From: Candidatus Nitrosocaldus schleperae
GTDB taxonomy: Archaea > Thermoproteota > Nitrososphaeria > Nitrososphaerales > Nitrosocaldaceae
Direction of reading: 5' to 3'
NCBI GenBank assembly: GCA_013538805.1
Contig: JABXGR010000004.1
Location: 1-64,000, forward strand
DNA: 64,000 nt
Positions 44,617-52,659 of the stretch are shown here, piece by piece; positions within the stretch are counted from its first letter, which is position 1, and the number at the start of each line of letters is the position of its first letter. The translations under genes were made by a program, and so were the position numbers. The notes below the pieces were generated by a model, which saw nothing but the letters and a program-made list of their open reading frames with translations, was not told the DNA's origin and did no database searches.

Positions 44617-46045
44617 GGAGAACTGTGGCGTAGTTGCAGCATACTCCCTTGCTGGGAGTAATGTTGTACCTATAGTAATAGAGTGCCTAAGGGCATTGCA
44701 GCATAGGGGGCAGGAGTCATGGGGTATTGCAGTACCTAGGATGGTGCCATACAAGAGGTATGGGCTTGTATCAAGGGCAGCATCATCATTCAGCAGGATA
44801 ATAGCAAGATATGCATCTAATGCTGCTATAGGGCATGTTAGGTACTCAACCATAGGCAAGAGTAATCTAAGTAATGCTCAACCCTTGAAGGTTAGGGATC
44901 TATGCATTGCACATAACGGCACCATATCTAACTTTGAGGAACTTGCAAGTATAACAGGATTATGCTCATTCACACCTGAGAGGATGAGTGATACTCTAGT
45001 AGCAGCAAAGAGGCTTGTAGATCTCCTTAACAAGAGGAAGGATATGCCATCAGCCCTAGACATACTTAGGAGGGAGATAATAGGTTCATTTGCATTCACC
45101 TTCATAACAAACGATGGCAGGGTTTATGCTGCTAGAGATCCTAAAGGCTTCAGACCATTGGTTCTAGGCTACCATAAGGATAGCAGTACATACATAGTTG
45201 CATCAGAGTCTTGTGCTTTGGATGCTGTCAATGCTGAACTCATAAGGGATGTTGAGCCTGGTGAACTCATAACCCTTGATGACTCTGGCTTAAGTAGTGA
45301 TGTATTTGCTGTTGAGAGACCACATGCACACTGTGCATTTGAGTACACATACTTTGCCCATCCATCTAGCATAATGGAGGGTATAAGCATATACTCAGCA
45401 AGGAAGAGGATAGGCAAGGTACTTGCAAGGAAGTACCAACTTGATGCAGATATAGTGATACCAGTGCCAGACTCTGCAAGGCCTGCTGCACTAGGCTATG
45501 CAGAGGAGATGGGCATACCATTTGAGGAGGGGTTGATGAAGGATCGCTACAGTAGGAAGGGCCCTATAAGGAGTTTCATAGAACCTTATCATCATGATAG
45601 GATGGAGATAGTTAGGAGGATAATACCAATAAGGAGCGTTATAGAGGGCAAGGATTTAATAGTTATAGATGATAGCATAGTTAGAGGAACAAGTTCAATC
45701 TCAATAGTCAATGCCCTAAGGAGTGCAGGGGCAAGGAGCATAAAGATGCTTGTATGCTATCCTCCAATAAGGTTCCCATGTTATGCTGGGATAGACTTCC
45801 CATCGCAGGAGGAGTTGATAGCATATACAGTAAACAATGGGAAGGAGTGTAGTGAGGAGGAACTCAGCATGCTAGTAGCAAAGGCAATAGGTGCAGATTT
45901 TGTTGGCTACAACGATATGGATAGGTTAGCAGATGCTATAGGGCTCCCTAAGGAGGAGTTATGCTTCACATGCCATACAGGCAACTATGAGAACCTAAGG
46001 ATAAAACCATTGTTCAGGAGTAGGCAGCAACTGAAGGGGGGTTGA
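44606..46045 (+). CDS. purF: Amidophosphoribosyltransferase PurF
   Basis: PurF makes 5-phosphoribosylamine from PRPP and glutamine, the committing step of purine synthesis. The N-terminal MEAREN precedes Cys7, the Ntn nucleophile revealed by propeptide cleavage. RDLCIAHNGTISNF, GRVYAARDPKGFRPL and the PRPP loop VIDDSIVRGTSS are present. Cysteines around YAGIDFPSQEELIA and CFTCHTG suggest an Fe-S type enzyme. Length is 479. It starts inside purL. Confidence 0.95.
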   Translation: MEARENCGVVAAYSLAGSNVVPIVIECLRALQHRGQESWGIAVPRMVPYKRYGLVSRAASSFSRIIARYASNAAIGHVRYSTIGKSNLSNAQPLKVRDLCIAHNGTISNFEELASITGLCSFTPERMSDTLVAAKRLVDLLNKRKDMPSALDILRREIIGSFAFTFITNDGRVYAARDPKGFRPLVLGYHKDSSTYIVASESCALDAVNAELIRDVEPGELITLDDSGLSSDVFAVERPHAHCAFEYTYFAHPSSIMEGISIYSARKRIGKVLARKYQLDADIVIPVPDSARPAALGYAEEMGIPFEEGLMKDRYSRKGPIRSFIEPYHHDRMEIVRRIIPIRSVIEGKDLIVIDDSIVRGTSSISIVNALRSAGARSIKMLVCYPPIRFPCYAGIDFPSQEELIAYTVNNGKECSEEELSMLVAKAIGADFVGYNDMDRLADAIGLPKEELCFTCHTGNYENLRIKPLFRSRQQLKGG

Positions 46046-46128
46046 GTATTGAGTATTTTTGCTAGCAGAGGATGAGGATGATGACTAACTATCTATATTT
46101 AGAGTGAGGTTGTTTGCTCTCAGCAGCC

Positions 46129-47328
46129 ATGCTCTACATGAATAACCCTCTTAGGATAGGGATAGTTGGAGGAGGACAGTTAGGCAAGATGCTTGCAATG
46201 GAGGCTAAGAGGTTAAGCATGAGGGTCAACATACTAGACCCTTCAGATGATTGCCCAGCATCAATGCTTGCTGATGAGTTGATAGTAGCAGGGTTCAATG
46301 ATGCAGAAGCAATTGAGAGATTGGCAGGGATGAGTGATGTTATAACATATGAGATAGAGTTGGCAGATGCAGATATACTGGCTAGTCTAGAGAGGAAGGG
46401 ATACAGGGTTAGGCCCCCAGCACATGCTCTAAGGATAGTTCAGGATAAGTTCATGCAGAAGTATACACTTAATAAGAGCAATATACCAGTTGCAGAGTTC
46501 TTCAAAGTCAGTAGCATAGATGATCTCCACTCTATAGCAAGGAGCATAGGCTATCCTATAGTACTAAAGGTTAGGAAGGGTGGCTACGATGGTAGAGGCA
46601 ATATAGTTGTTAAGGGCTATGATGACTCTAATGATAAGATAGTGAGGTTCGTTGATGCAAGGGGAGGTTGGGACTCTGTTTACGTTGAGAGGTTCATCCC
46701 CTTCATAAAGGAGGTATCAGTTATAGTTGCTAGGAGTAGCAGGGATGAGGTTGTAGCATACCCTGTAGTTGAGAATATACATGATGATGGCATACTTGAT
46801 ACAACTATTGTACCAGCAAGGATACCAGAGGGTTTAGCCTATAAGGCAAGGAGGATAGCGATGGATGTTATAAGAGCACTTGATGGTATAGGGGTCTTTG
46901 GTGTTGAGATGTTCATTGCAAAGGATGGTAAAAGCATGGATGGTGAATGTGAGGATGGATACTCCATACTTGTAAATGAGGTTGCACCAAGGGTGCATAA
47001 TACAGGCCATTACAGTATAGATGCATGCAATATATCACAGTTTGAGCAGCATATAAGAGCGATACTAGATCTTCCACTGATAGAACCTAGGATGCTATGC
47101 AAGGCAGCAGTGATGATCAACATACTTGGCAATGATAGTATAAATGGTTACTATGCTATAGAGTTAGAGAAGGTTATGCGTATAGATGCAAGGATCCATA
47201 TATATGGGAAGAGGATCAACAAGGGGAGGAGGAAGCTTGGGCATATAACTCTGCTTGGTGATGATCTTGATGAACTGTTGAGGAGTGCTATGCACATCAA
47301 GTCAGCCCTAAGGCTTGTAAGTGTATAA
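46129..47328 (+). CDS. purK: N5-carboxyaminoimidazole ribonucleotide synthase PurK
   Basis: PurK uses ATP and bicarbonate to carboxylate AIR. The ATP-grasp protein starts LRIGIVGGGQLGKMLAMEA and has KVRKGGYDGRGN (ATP site) and EVAPRVHNTGHYS. A CTATATTTAG box at about 46091-46100 makes ATG 46129 the likely start; ATG 46138 is close behind. Length is about 400. It is followed by purE with a short gap, so the two-step PurK/PurE carboxylation is complete. Confidence 0.94.
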   Translation: MLYMNNPLRIGIVGGGQLGKMLAMEAKRLSMRVNILDPSDDCPASMLADELIVAGFNDAEAIERLAGMSDVITYEIELADADILASLERKGYRVRPPAHALRIVQDKFMQKYTLNKSNIPVAEFFKVSSIDDLHSIARSIGYPIVLKVRKGGYDGRGNIVVKGYDDSNDKIVRFVDARGGWDSVYVERFIPFIKEVSVIVARSSRDEVVAYPVVENIHDDGILDTTIVPARIPEGLAYKARRIAMDVIRALDGIGVFGVEMFIAKDGKSMDGECEDGYSILVNEVAPRVHNTGHYSIDACNISQFEQHIRAILDLPLIEPRMLCKAAVMINILGNDSINGYYAIELEKVMRIDARIHIYGKRINKGRRKLGHITLLGDDLDELLRSAMHIKSALRLVSV

Positions 47329-47357
47329 ATGGTATATGCTATATGTTATGATGATGG

Positions 47358-47915
47358 ATGATGATGGTGGTGGATGATACTAGCAGTATCAGGAGGAAGG
47401 CAAGGGTTGCAGTTATAATGGGTAGCGATTCTGATCTTGAGGTTATGAAGGATGCATGTGCACTCCTGGATGAACTCAACGTTGCTTATGAGGTTAGCAT
47501 AGTCTCTGCTCATAGAACGCCAGAGCGTATGTATGAGTATGCAAAGAGTGCTAAAGAGAGAGGTATAGAGGTTATAATTGCTGCTGCTGGAGGAGCAGCC
47601 CATCTCCCTGGTATGGTTGCATCATTAACAACTCTACCAGTTATTGGAGTACCTATAAAGTCTGCTACCCTTAATGGGCTAGACTCACTACTCTCAATAG
47701 TGCAGATGCCCCCAGGGGTGCCTGTTGCAACTGTAGCAATAAATGGAGCAAGGAATGCTGCCCTTCTAGCATGCAGGGTCCTTGCAATAAAGTATGAGGA
47801 TATTGCAAAGAGGTTGGAGGAGTACAGGAGCAGCATGAGGGATAAGGTGCTTGATGCAGCAGTAAGGCTAGAAGGCATGGGTTACAAGGCATATCTTGAG
47901 CAGAAGGGTTCATAG
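47358..47915 (+). CDS. purE: N5-CAIR mutase PurE
   Basis: PurE moves the carboxyl group of N5-CAIR to give CAIR. The 185-residue class I mutase has [48 protein letters not shown] and [23 protein letters not shown]. Several ATGs (47349-47364) could start it. It ends the purine operon; purD, purM, purC and purH are not in this window. Confidence 0.95.
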   Translation: MMMVVDDTSSIRRKARVAVIMGSDSDLEVMKDACALLDELNVAYEVSIVSAHRTPERMYEYAKSAKERGIEVIIAAAGGAAHLPGMVASLTTLPVIGVPIKSATLNGLDSLLSIVQMPPGVPVATVAINGARNAALLACRVLAIKYEDIAKRLEEYRSSMRDKVLDAAVRLEGMGYKAYLEQKGS

Positions 47916-47928
47916 CGATAGAGCTCAT

Positions 47929-47955
47929 TTAGGCACTATTTATAATAATGCCTAA
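47929..47955. promoter_or_regulatory. 27-bp palindrome, candidate operator of the SRPBCC/repair/B12 operon
   Basis: Left arm TTAGGCACTATT (47929-47940) and right arm AATAATGCCTAA (47944-47955) match as reverse complements at 11 of 12 positions around a TAT centre. The promoter TATA (TTATATAC, 47959-47966) follows directly, about 26 bp before ATG 47988. Related TTAGGCACTA elements occur before two other genes of the cluster at the same distance, so a dimeric regulator is likely. Confidence 0.7.
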
Positions 47956-47987
47956 GGGTTATATACTGATCTTGCAGAGATATACAC

Positions 47988-49025
47988 ATGGGTGTAGTAT
48001 CATCAAGCGTTAAGGTTGGTGTAGACCCAGATACGGCATTCAGGTTCATAGCGGACCCAAAGAACATAGAAATAGTATATCCAGAGAGCCTAAGGTTCAG
48101 GGTACTGGAGTGTCCAGAGCAGATATCTGAAGGCTCTAGGATAAGGATGGAAGCTAGGCTTCTAGGCCAGAGGTTCGAATGGGAGTCAATAGTAAGGGAT
48201 TACAGAGAGGGTATAGGGTTCACAGATGAGGCAGTAGGCTCTCCATTCCTTATGTGGAGGCATACACATACTGTGAGAGACTCTATTGCTAGTGAGGATA
48301 ATAACAATGCTTACAGAGGGGGATCGGGTAAGGGATGCATAATAGATGATAGGATAGAGTTCAGGACCATACTAGGTCCCATAGGGGATAGGTTTGCTGA
48401 GAGGATGATATCGAGCATACTAGAGTACAGAAACCATAGGATGAGGGAGGTGCTTGAGGATAGGGGTGAGAGGGTAGAGGTAGAGTACAATGATCCTACA
48501 GTGATAAGCCTTGCCAAAGGCACTGCACTATGTATAATAGCAACCATAATAGGTCTACTGATCCCAATCTATGCTCAAGGCATAGGAGATCAGCAACTTA
48601 TACTCCTGATCGCCAATGGAATAGCATGGTTCCTCCTTTGGTTCTTTACACATGATCTGCTCCATCTGATAGTTGGAAGGCTTGTAGGTGTAAGATTCTC
48701 CCACTTCTACATAGGTATATCGAATCTGGTCAGAGCATTGAATGTAAGCCCAAAGTACAGGATGCTCTTCATAGCCTTGGGTATAAAGATAGATAGAGAG
48801 GGTAGCAGGGCATCCAAGCATGGGTATGCAGCAATGTACATATCTGGTCCACTTGCAAGCATGCTCGCCCCATTCTATATACCATTGTACATGCTCTCGC
48901 AAGGAATAAGTACTGTAGCACTACTCTTCCTTACACTATCCTTGATCAACCTCATACTAGATGCCATAATGAGCTATAGGCATGGTTGCATAAGGAAGGG
49001 GGTGAGAGCATTAACGAAGCAGTGA
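47988..49025 (+). CDS. COG4276-type SRPBCC domain fused to an M50-like membrane domain
   Basis: Residues 5-160 form an SRPBCC domain of the COG4276 kind: VGVDPDTAFRFIADPKNIE, GIGFTDEAVGSPFLMWRHTHTV and a terminal helix YRNHRMREVLE. Residues 175-345 hold about four membrane helices with H222-DLL-H226, GPLASMLAPF and LILDAIMSY. This is an M50/site-2-protease-like arrangement, though the usual HExxH has Asp instead of Glu, so activity is uncertain. As I recall, COG4276 proteins neighbour CarH/LitR genes in bacteria. It leads an operon-like set with the palindrome at 47929 upstream. Four-base GTGA overlap to the next gene. Confidence 0.7.
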   Translation: MGVVSSSVKVGVDPDTAFRFIADPKNIEIVYPESLRFRVLECPEQISEGSRIRMEARLLGQRFEWESIVRDYREGIGFTDEAVGSPFLMWRHTHTVRDSIASEDNNNAYRGGSGKGCIIDDRIEFRTILGPIGDRFAERMISSILEYRNHRMREVLEDRGERVEVEYNDPTVISLAKGTALCIIATIIGLLIPIYAQGIGDQQLILLIANGIAWFLLWFFTHDLLHLIVGRLVGVRFSHFYIGISNLVRALNVSPKYRMLFIALGIKIDREGSRASKHGYAAMYISGPLASMLAPFYIPLYMLSQGISTVALLFLTLSLINLILDAIMSYRHGCIRKGVRALTKQ

Positions 49026-49459
49026 TAGGCTTCATGGCAGGATGCATAGCCACTGGAGTGATAAGCATAATACAGTACCCATTCTGGAGGAGATGGGGCA
49101 TGATTGGAGTGCTGGAATGGCATGAGAATCAGTGCTTGATGTCTATGCTCTTCAAGAAGAACCCTGAGACACTGGTAAAGGAAGGGTTCATGCTGCACTT
49201 CCTTAATGGAGGGCTTGCAGCACTCTTCTATGCCATAATAGTGAAGAGCCTCTCACTAATCAGCATCGATCCAAATCTGCTAGGCATATCGTTTGGACTA
49301 CTGCTATGGATACTCACCCTTGCACCTATACACAAACCTATAACGGGTGTGAACATAACCAGACACCCTCTAGGCTACAAGCCTATACTGCTCAGCCTTG
49401 TTGCACATGTAGTGTATGGCATAATAGTTGCCCATATAGTAGTGATATGGCTTGGTTAG
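49022..49459 (+). CDS. Four-helix membrane protein of unknown function
   Basis: A GTG at 49022, overlapping the previous stop in GTGA, gives a 145-residue protein with about four hydrophobic segments and a short hydrophilic loop (GVLEWHENQCLMSMLFKKNPETLVKEG). A Pro/His-rich stretch (APIHKPITGVNITRHPLGYKP) precedes the last helix. ATG 49034 is an alternative start. No family is recognised. Tight overlaps at both ends place it in the same operon as the SRPBCC and glycosylase genes. Confidence 0.6.
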   Translation: MIGFMAGCIATGVISIIQYPFWRRWGMIGVLEWHENQCLMSMLFKKNPETLVKEGFMLHFLNGGLAALFYAIIVKSLSLISIDPNLLGISFGLLLWILTLAPIHKPITGVNITRHPLGYKPILLSLVAHVVYGIIVAHIVVIWLG

Positions 49460-49895
49460 GGTCAACCTCATCGACAGCCTATACCTGACGGATCAGCATC
49501 TTATAGCAGAGTACAATGAGATACTCATGCTAATCTCATATCTAAGACGTTACCCTCTTAGGCATTATGATGTAACAAGAATACCAAAGAGGTTCACCCT
49601 GGGCAAAGGGCATATGATATTCTTCAAAGACAAGGTACTCTACCTGAAGAGGAGGCACGACTCTATAAGGGAAGAGATGGGCAAGAGGGGCTATGTAAGC
49701 AGGAGGGTTCTAAGCATAGATGGCTTCCCTAGCATAATGCTTAATGACTGGCTACCAGATGAGCAAGATGTGATGGTAATCAAATCCAGGCTGGTGGATA
49801 AGGTCAGGACCAAACCATGGCTCTACACCTACTATGGGTATAGACTTGGCGTGGATGAGTTGGTGAGCCTCATCAAGTTCGCTACTTGGCACTAG
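49452..49895 (+). CDS. Pyrimidine-dimer DNA glycosylase (T4 endonuclease V-like)
   Basis: The 147-residue protein aligns with T4 endonuclease V, the base-excision enzyme for UV-induced pyrimidine dimers. It has RVNLIDSLYLTDQHLIAEYNEI at the start (matching TRINL..ELADQHLMAEYREL), the catalytic E23 in AEYNE, LGKGHMIFFKDKVLYLKRR (phage: LGAGHVTFFYDK), and a C-terminal VRTKPWLYTYYG. With the TTG at 49452 as start, numbering agrees exactly, and residue 2 is Val where T4 has Thr. The T4 alpha-amino group of residue 2 is the nucleophile. The TTG lies inside the preceding gene. Confidence 0.88.
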   Translation: MVRVNLIDSLYLTDQHLIAEYNEILMLISYLRRYPLRHYDVTRIPKRFTLGKGHMIFFKDKVLYLKRRHDSIREEMGKRGYVSRRVLSIDGFPSIMLNDWLPDEQDVMVIKSRLVDKVRTKPWLYTYYGYRLGVDELVSLIKFATWH

Positions 49896-49913
49896 ATATA
49901 TGATTAGCACTAT
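49886..49913 (+). promoter_or_regulatory. Direct-repeat operator-like element before the B12 regulator gene
   Basis: Two related elements lie 18 bp apart: TTGGCACTAG (49886-49895, inside the end of the glycosylase gene) and TTAGCACTAT (49904-49913). A TTTATTTATA box (49916-49925) follows, about 26 bp before the ATG at 49945. The first copy starts 59 bp before that ATG, the same distance as in the other two promoters of the cluster. Confidence 0.62.
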
Positions 49914-49944
49914 GTTTATTTATAAGGTTCGCCCCATCTACCTT

Positions 49945-50865
49945 ATGGCCTATATAAGGCTGAAGAGCATAAGGGGTATAAGGTATGCATACTTGGTTGA
50001 GAGCGTATGGGATAAGGAGAGGAAGCAACCTAAGCAGAGGACAATAAAGTACCTTGGTAGGGTAGAGGGTATACGCCTGGATGATATACCAGAGGAGTGC
50101 AGGAATGATCCAAACATACTCAGATTCCTCAACGAGCTTGAGGAATCAAAGATGGGTAGAAATGATGGTAGTGTGGATATGGTAAAGGAAGAGCCTAAGA
50201 TCACAAGAAGTGCACATAACAATAGCAAGATAGCCTTTAGCGAGGATAACAAAATGGTAATAGAGATGCTCTCATCTGGTAACATGGAAGAGTTGATGGG
50301 CATCTACAAGACCTTCCTAGAGAGGTATAGGAGTAAGAGCCAAGCCATGCTAGAGTTCTATGAGCGTATAATAATCCCTGCACTCAACGAGGTTGGACAT
50401 CTCTGGATGAGGAATGAGCTTGGGATAGCTATAGAGCATGTGTGTAGCAACACCACCTTGGGCTTGATACAGATGATAGAGAGTTACAATGCACAAATGG
50501 CTAATGGGGATGCTAATAAGGGTAACGTGCTTATATGCACTCCATATGGAGATCTACACAGCATACCATGCAAGATGGTAGAGTCCATACTTATGAGCAA
50601 GGGCTACAAGGTATACAACATTGCGCCATCCACACCCAGAGAGACTGTTATGAAGTATGTTCAGGAGATCAAGCCAAGTATGGTGATAGTATCAGTAACA
50701 TTATCGTCCAGAGCAAAGGCAGCTGAGAGGCTTGTGAAGGAACTTCTAAGCAGATATGATAACAGCATAACCATAATTGTAGGGGGGAGGGGCTCTAGCG
50801 AGATGAGTATTGAGCAAGGGGTCATCAGGGCTGAGAGCCTCTCTGAACTAGCCTCACTACTCTGA
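49945..50865 (+). CDS. CarH-like cobalamin-binding regulator with novel N-terminal domain
   Basis: The 306-residue protein starts MAYIRLKSIRGIRYAYLVES, a short basic domain resembling the N-terminus of some archaeal transposases and small DNA-binding proteins, not a MerR helix-turn-helix. After a linker, residues 125-180 form a helical bundle with W154-x9-E164-H165, the signature of CarH photoreceptors. Residues 195-295 form a Rossmann fold with GDLH205SIP, the lower cobalamin ligand motif (the family has ExHxxG). The residue after W154 is Met, not the His that CarH uses after light exposure. ATG 49945 fits a TATA at 49916-49925 better than the frame's first ATG at 49900. Confidence 0.74.
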   Translation: MAYIRLKSIRGIRYAYLVESVWDKERKQPKQRTIKYLGRVEGIRLDDIPEECRNDPNILRFLNELEESKMGRNDGSVDMVKEEPKITRSAHNNSKIAFSEDNKMVIEMLSSGNMEELMGIYKTFLERYRSKSQAMLEFYERIIIPALNEVGHLWMRNELGIAIEHVCSNTTLGLIQMIESYNAQMANGDANKGNVLICTPYGDLHSIPCKMVESILMSKGYKVYNIAPSTPRETVMKYVQEIKPSMVIVSVTLSSRAKAAERLVKELLSRYDNSITIIVGGRGSSEMSIEQGVIRAESLSELASLL

Positions 50866-50866
50866 A

Positions 50867-50895
50867 TTAGGCACTAGTAAAGAATTACCACTATT
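50867..50895 (+). promoter_or_regulatory. Direct-repeat operator-like element before the NDH-2-like gene
   Basis: TTAGGCACTAG (50867-50877) and TTACCACTATT (50885-50895) lie 18 bp apart, followed by TATTTATATAC (50895-50905). The TATA is about 26 bp before ATG 50927, and the first repeat starts 60 bp before it. This mirrors the elements at 49886 and 47929. Confidence 0.62.
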
Positions 50896-50926
50896 ATTTA
50901 TATACTTGAGTGCTGAAGATGGGTTG

Positions 50927-52237
50927 ATGGAAGTTAAGGTCAAGGGTATGGATGAGAGGGTTGTCATTGCAGGGGCTGGATATGCTGGGCTTACAGCAGC
51001 ATCAGTGCTTGATGGTAAGGTAGATCTAACCCTGATAGATAGGAAGGTTTACCATGAGATGCTGACTAGGGCACATCTAGTTGCTGGAGGTTTGGAGGAG
51101 GTGCATGAGGACATAATCTTGCTTAATGAGGTACTCAAGGGGAGGAAGAGCAGGATTGTACAAGCTAGTATCAGATCCATAAACCTGAATGAGAGGAAGA
51201 TTGTGATAGAGAATGATGGTAGGGTTGAGGATATACACTATGATCATCTCATACTTGCCTTAGGATCGGAGGTTAACTACTATGGTGTTGATGGTGCAAG
51301 AGAGTATGCCATTGGGTTCAGAAGCATGAAGGATGCACTGAAGATACGCAGGAGACTCAACTCTATGGGGGATGGGGATAGTATAGTAGTAGTTGGGGGA
51401 GGGGCTACTGGCATAAGCCTTGCAGGGGCATTATCAGAGGCAAGGATGATTCTAGGGAAGAGGTTTAGGATAAAGGTGATAGAGGCATTGGATAGGATAC
51501 TATACGGATGGGATGAGTATATAGTGGATAAGGCCAAGGAGGTACTTGAGAGCAGGGGTGTTGATATACTTACTAATACAAAGGTTGTGAAGGTTAGAGA
51601 TCACTCCATAGTGATCGATGATGGAGAAGAGATGAGGAGTGATCTTACGGTATGGACTGCTGGTGTAAAGGGCTCCAGCATAGATGTAATGCCAGAGGTT
51701 AGCAGGGTTAAAGGATACAGGATAGAGGTTGACAAGTTCTCAAGGATAAGAGGCTACGATGATGCATATGCTGTGGGCGACATCTCAGCACTTAGGCTAG
51801 ATGATGGTAGTTATGCTCCACAGCTTGCACAGTTGGCTGTAAGACAAGGGTACAGGGTAGCTATGAATATACTTAACAGCATCGATGGTAAGGAGATCAG
51901 ACCATTGTTGCTTAAGATGCAAGGGGCTATCCTATCTCTAGGAAGTGAGTGTATAGGCACCATAGGCGGTCTAAGGTTAGAGGGTGAGCTGTGTAGATAT
52001 GTTGAGGAGTTCATAACATACAACTACAAGAGGATGCTTCATGGTGATGGCTTAGCATTACTTGCATATGAGGATGACCCACTAGCAAACGTGGTTACTT
52101 TTAGTAGAGCACTATCCTATCTATCTGTACGCTACACACTTCAATTGGCTAGACTTTATGCTACAACGCTAGGGCTAGGTTGCTATATTGGTGCGGAAAG
52201 TGCTGGAGTCAAGAGGATGAATTGGTTGGTGAGGTGA
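50927..52237 (+). CDS. NDH-2-like FAD-dependent NADH dehydrogenase
   Basis: The 436-residue flavoprotein has the two dinucleotide-binding folds of type II NADH dehydrogenases: VVIAGAGYAGLTAASVL near the start, and VVVGGGATGISLAGALSEA in the middle. DDAYAVGDISA carries the FAD-binding GD, followed by YAPQLAQLAVRQGYR. NDH-2 enzymes pass electrons from NADH to quinone without pumping protons. A TTG-initiated extension to 50906 is possible, but the TATA at 50897-50904 favours ATG 50927. It has its own promoter with the TTAGGCACTA element. Confidence 0.87.
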   Translation: MEVKVKGMDERVVIAGAGYAGLTAASVLDGKVDLTLIDRKVYHEMLTRAHLVAGGLEEVHEDIILLNEVLKGRKSRIVQASIRSINLNERKIVIENDGRVEDIHYDHLILALGSEVNYYGVDGAREYAIGFRSMKDALKIRRRLNSMGDGDSIVVVGGGATGISLAGALSEARMILGKRFRIKVIEALDRILYGWDEYIVDKAKEVLESRGVDILTNTKVVKVRDHSIVIDDGEEMRSDLTVWTAGVKGSSIDVMPEVSRVKGYRIEVDKFSRIRGYDDAYAVGDISALRLDDGSYAPQLAQLAVRQGYRVAMNILNSIDGKEIRPLLLKMQGAILSLGSECIGTIGGLRLEGELCRYVEEFITYNYKRMLHGDGLALLAYEDDPLANVVTFSRALSYLSVRYTLQLARLYATTLGLGCYIGAESAGVKRMNWLVR

Positions 52238-52242
52238 TCATC

Positions 52243-52614
52243 ATGCCCCACGTTGTGCTTGAGGGTAGCCTAAACATTAAGGGTCTTAATAACTTTAATG
52301 TATCTTTACGTAGCAATGGTACAATCATAAAGATAGATGAACTATTCATCAATGTTGCTGAGAATAGATTGCTTGCCAAGACTGTGGTTGTTGAGAACGG
52401 TAAGCCAATATCATTCTACCTAGATGTGATGCTCAAGGGTAACAGCATAACTGTTAGGCTGGATGATCTTACAGCGCCAGAGGAGAAGAGCGATGGTGTG
52501 AAGATGTCTATAGCACTCATGGCCAGACTGCTACAGAGACATGGCAATCTAAGCATATCTAGAACAAACATAAGTGATCAAATAGCAAAGATAGATGCTA
52601 TAATACAAAGATGA
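52243..52614 (+). CDS. Conserved-looking beta-rich protein of unknown function
   Basis: The 123-residue protein starts at ATG 52243, 5 bp after the NDH-2-like stop, so it is probably co-transcribed. It alternates beta strands (VVLEGSLNIKGLNNFNVSLRS, LLAKTVVVENGKPISFYLDVMLKGNSITVRL) and ends with a helical tail (MSIALMARLLQRHGNLSI). No signal or membrane segment is seen and no family is recognised. Confidence 0.62.
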   Translation: MPHVVLEGSLNIKGLNNFNVSLRSNGTIIKIDELFINVAENRLLAKTVVVENGKPISFYLDVMLKGNSITVRLDDLTAPEEKSDGVKMSIALMARLLQRHGNLSISRTNISDQIAKIDAIIQR

Positions 52615-52659
52615 ATAAAATCAATTTCTCTACCTATTTATTTCTACAATTCAATCTTA

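Noticed and set aside
49900-49944. Upstream ATG at 49900 as the start of the B12 protein
   Set aside because: The TATA at 49916-49925 lies inside this extension, and the family-like N-terminus begins at ATG 49945.
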